A stretch of DNA of 36,091 bases, from contig JBIQID010000015.1 in the NCBI GenBank assembly GCA_044508215.1, positions 1-36,091 of the forward strand, given 5' to 3'. Shown here piece by piece: positions 33,682 through 36,091 of this stretch (within the stretch, counting starts at the first letter, position 1; each line of letters starts with the position of its first letter). Source of the stretch: JAEZFI01 sp044508215. Its GTDB lineage: Bacteria; Actinomycetota; Acidimicrobiia; Acidimicrobiales; Microtrichaceae. Both the position numbers and the translations under genes were made by a program. The notes beneath the pieces were generated by a model. It saw nothing but the letters and a program-made list of their open reading frames with translations. It was not told the DNA's origin and did not search any database.

Positions 33682-35667
33682 ATGGCAGCTCCCAGCTCGA
33701 ACGTGTCGCCGCAGCACCCGAAGGACCGCCCGTGGCTGATGCGGACCTATTCCGGTCACTCGACCGCGAAGGCGTCGAACGAGCTGTACCGCACGAACCT
33801 CGCGAAGGGGCAGACCGGGCTGAGCATCGCCTTCGACCTGCCGACGCAGACCGGGTACGACCCCGACCACGTGATGGCCCGCGGCGAGGTCGGCAAGGTG
33901 GGCGTGCCCGTCGCACACCTCGGCGACATGCGGACCCTCCTCACCGAGATCCCGCCCGGCGAGATGAACACGTCGATGACCATCAACGCCCCCGCGGCGT
34001 GGATGCTCGGCCTCTACATCGCGAACGCCGCCGAGCAGGGCGTCGAGAGCCGCCAGCTGCGGGGCACCACCCAGAACGACATCGTGAAGGAGTACCTGTC
34101 GCGGGGCACGTACATCTTCCCGCCCGGGCCCAGCCGCCGGCTGATCGTGGACATGTTCGCGTTCTGCAACCAGCACGTCCCGAAGTGGAACCCGATGAAC
34201 GTCTGCAGCTACCACCTGCAGGAGGCCGGGGCGACCCCGGCCCAGGAGCTGGCCTACAGCCTGGCGACGGCGATCGGGGTGCTCGACGCGGTGCGTGGGT
34301 CGGGGCAGGTCCCCGAGGACCGGATGTCCGAGGTGGTCGCCTCGGTGTCGTTCTTCGTGAACGCCGGCATCCGCTTCGTCGAGGAGACGGCGAAGATGCG
34401 GGCGTTCACCCAGATGTGGGACCGCATCACGCTCGAGCGCTACGGCGTCACCGATCCCAAGGCCCGTCGCTTCCGCTACGGCGTGCAGGTGAACTCGCTC
34501 GGCCTCACCGAGGCGCAGCCCGAGAACAACGTCCAGCGCATCGTGTTGGAGATGCTCGGCGTCACGTTGTCGAAGTCGGCGCGGGCCCGTTCCATCCAGC
34601 TGCCGGCGTGGAACGAGGCGCTCGGCCTCCCCCGCCCCTGGGACCAGCAGTGGTCGCTGCGGATGCAGCAGGTGCTCGCGCTGGAGTCCGACCTGCTCGA
34701 GTACGACGACATCTTCGACGGCTCGAAGGTGATGGAGGCCAAGACCGACGAGCTGATCGGCGCCGCACAGGCCGAGCTCGACGAGATCCTCGACCTCGGC
34801 GGGGCGTTCGAGGCGATCGAGGAGATGAAGGGTCGCCTCGTCCGGAGCCACACCGAGCGGATGCGGCGCATCGAGTCGGGCGATCAGGTCGTGATCGGCG
34901 TCAACGCGTTCACGGAGACCGCCGAGTCGCCACTGGGTGGCAGCGACAACATCCTGCGGGTCGACCCGAAGGTGCAGGACGAGGCGATCACGCAGCTCGA
35001 AGCGTGGCGCAAGGAGCGGGACGAGTCGGCCGTGAAGGCGGCGATCGACGAGCTGGCCCGTGTCGCGGGCACCGACGAGAACATCATGCCGGCGACGATC
35101 GCGCTCGCCGAGGCCGGCGGCACCACCGGCGAGTGGGCCGAGACGCTCCGGGAGATCTTCGGCGAGTACCGCGCCCCCACCGGCGTCGCTGCTGCTGCCG
35201 GCGCGGGTGGCGGCTCGGACTCGCTCCGTGCGACGGCCGAGCGGGTCCACTCGCTGCCCGGCGGCCCGCTGCGCGTCCTCGTGGCGAAGCCGGGCCTGGA
35301 CGGGCACTCAAACGGTGCAGAGCAGATCGCCGTCGCAGCGCGTGACGCCGGGATGGAGGTGATCTACCAGGGCATCCGCCTGACACCTGCGCAGATCGCC
35401 GCTGCCGCCCGCGACGAGGACGTCGACCTGGTGGCGCTCTCGATCCTGTCGGGCAGCCACATGGAGCTGATCCCCGAGACCATCCGCCTGCTGCGCGGCG
35501 AAGGGGTCGAAGCTCCGGTCGTGGCAGGCGGGATCATCCCCGACGACGACCAGCCGAAGCTCGTCGATGCCGGCGCCGAGCGGGTGTACACGCCCAAGGA
35601 CTACGACCTGGGGCGGATCATGTCGGACATGGTCGACATCGCCGCAGGCGCCCGGGAGAAAGCTTGA
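33682..35667 (+). CDS. meaA: MeaA-type ethylmalonyl-CoA mutase (B12-dependent acyl-CoA mutase)
   Basis: A 661-residue adenosylcobalamin-dependent mutase with both domains in one chain. The substrate-binding TIM barrel contains RPWLMRTYSGHSTAKASN, FDLPTQTGYDPDH, GTTQNDIVKEYLSRGTYIFP and SYHLQEAGATP. The C-terminal B12 domain has KPGLDGHSNGAEQIA with the cobalt-ligating His542 in DxHxxG, followed by LSILSGSHMELIPE. These blocks match MeaA, which interconverts ethylmalonyl-CoA and methylsuccinyl-CoA in the ethylmalonyl-CoA pathway and supplies precursors in streptomycetes, better than methylmalonyl-CoA mutase. The ATG at 33682 has no ribosome site; GACAAT lies 6 bases upstream. The frame stays open far upstream without family similarity. 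The stop overlaps the next start. Confidence 0.88.
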   Translation: MAAPSSNVSPQHPKDRPWLMRTYSGHSTAKASNELYRTNLAKGQTGLSIAFDLPTQTGYDPDHVMARGEVGKVGVPVAHLGDMRTLLTEIPPGEMNTSMTINAPAAWMLGLYIANAAEQGVESRQLRGTTQNDIVKEYLSRGTYIFPPGPSRRLIVDMFAFCNQHVPKWNPMNVCSYHLQEAGATPAQELAYSLATAIGVLDAVRGSGQVPEDRMSEVVASVSFFVNAGIRFVEETAKMRAFTQMWDRITLERYGVTDPKARRFRYGVQVNSLGLTEAQPENNVQRIVLEMLGVTLSKSARARSIQLPAWNEALGLPRPWDQQWSLRMQQVLALESDLLEYDDIFDGSKVMEAKTDELIGAAQAELDEILDLGGAFEAIEEMKGRLVRSHTERMRRIESGDQVVIGVNAFTETAESPLGGSDNILRVDPKVQDEAITQLEAWRKERDESAVKAAIDELARVAGTDENIMPATIALAEAGGTTGEWAETLREIFGEYRAPTGVAAAAGAGGGSDSLRATAERVHSLPGGPLRVLVAKPGLDGHSNGAEQIAVAARDAGMEVIYQGIRLTPAQIAAAARDEDVDLVALSILSGSHMELIPETIRLLRGEGVEAPVVAGGIIPDDDQPKLVDAGAERVYTPKDYDLGRIMSDMVDIAAGAREKA

Positions 35668-36091
35668 GTTCCAACGGGGCGCGCCGATGGAGTGACGTGC
35701 GCTTCCGACGGTTCATCGGCGCGACCATCGGCGGCATCGGGCTCGTGCTCGGTGTGGTCGGGATCGCTACCGGCTCCGCCACCTGGGCCCTCTTCGCCGG
35801 CATCGCGGCGCTTGCTGCCGGGGCCGTGGCCTACCTCGCTGAGGTCGCCTGCGCCCAGCAATCCGCGGACTCGGCCGAGCTCCGCCACCGGGTGGAGCGA
35901 GCCGAGGGCGAGACGGCACTGCTGCGGACCGAGCTCGAGGCCGCGCAGCGCCAGCTCGACTCCAACCAGGAGACGCTCCGCGAGCTGATAGCGGTCCCGC
36001 AGAACGCCACGCCCGCACCGCACGACCCCTCCGACACCCGTGTCCTCGCCGACCCGGAGACCAACCTCTTCTCAGAGGCGTACTTCCGGGT
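35664..36091 (+). CDS. GGDEF-like signalling protein, N-terminal part (truncated by window edge)
   Basis: The frame is open from TTG 35664 to the window end, 142 codons with no stop. The TTG overlaps the meaA stop as TTGA and has GGGAG 5-6 bases upstream; a GTG at 35697 is an alternative start. The residues read as two membrane helices (about 18-37 and 41-60), a coiled coil (about 63-112, with heptad Leu/Ala and many Glu/Arg) and then a domain start ADPETNLFSEAYFRV, which matches the first helix of GGDEF domains (D-x-T-G/N-L-x-N/S). The active-site GGDEF motif lies outside the window, so diguanylate cyclase activity cannot be judged. Confidence 0.7.
   Translation, partial: MSSNGARRWSDVRFRRFIGATIGGIGLVLGVVGIATGSATWALFAGIAALAAGAVAYLAEVACAQQSADSAELRHRVERAEGETALLRTELEAAQRQLDSNQETLRELIAVPQNATPAPHDPSDTRVLADPETNLFSEAYFR

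Overview
The window is about 36 kb of very GC-rich DNA (roughly 70 % by eye). The gene content suggests Actinomycetota: a Mycobacterium-like bifunctional dCTP deaminase, an EtfD/FadF-type iron-sulfur oxidoreductase, an MpaB-family oxygenase, a MeaA-type ethylmalonyl-CoA mutase, a DUF2064 protein and many GT-C membrane glycosyltransferases. At least eight genes also have a TANNNT box 6-8 bases before the start codon, the layout of leaderless mRNAs. An uncultured member of the Acidimicrobiia would fit, but nothing here fixes the taxon. The sequence looks like a metagenome scaffold. Both 100-N gaps are flanked by an identical 55-base sequence, so they are unmerged k-mer overlaps and not missing DNA.

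Layout. 1-3363: end of a topoisomerase IV/gyrase A subunit, an SDR oxidoreductase and parE. 3545-4876: bidirectional terminator, a small lysine/alanine-tailed protein and a 1-Cys peroxiredoxin. 4852-8304: a 1150-residue zinc-ribbon/adenylate cyclase/ATPase/TPR protein on the minus strand. 8403-11331: a multi-pass membrane protein and a convergent MpaB-family oxygenase. 11491-14248: an EtfD-like membrane Fe-S protein followed by a receiver-like protein lacking the phosphorylatable Asp. 14371-15217: dcd and tRNA-Gly(CCC) with a terminator. 15366-17669: a Thr-rich lipoprotein and a convergent acyl-CoA hydrolase/CoA-transferase. 17830-20155: a flavin split-barrel protein divergent from a fused APH-like/P-loop kinase interrupted by a false gap. 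20223-20624: two tiny acidic proteins. 20703-21281: a Nudix hydrolase.

21240-29497 is a glycoconjugate locus transcribed both ways from a 20-base intergenic region. The minus arm holds a GT2 glycosyltransferase, a methyltransferase and a DUF2064 protein. The plus arm holds a sugar epimerase with a zinc-knuckle insert, a multi-pass membrane protein, a Stealth-like phosphotransferase candidate, a GT39-type protein and a PIG-V-type mannosyltransferase. Together they look like a pathway that makes a nucleotide sugar, loads a lipid carrier and assembles a surface glycan. The product is unknown and this is the best candidate for an undescribed system in the window.

29516-36091 holds a secreted subtilase-like lipoprotein whose active-site Ser and oxyanion Asn are replaced, fused to eight FG-GAP repeats; a small two-helix membrane protein; a 425-base hairpin-rich non-coding region; meaA; and, overlapping the meaA stop codon, the start of a GGDEF-like signalling protein cut by the window edge.
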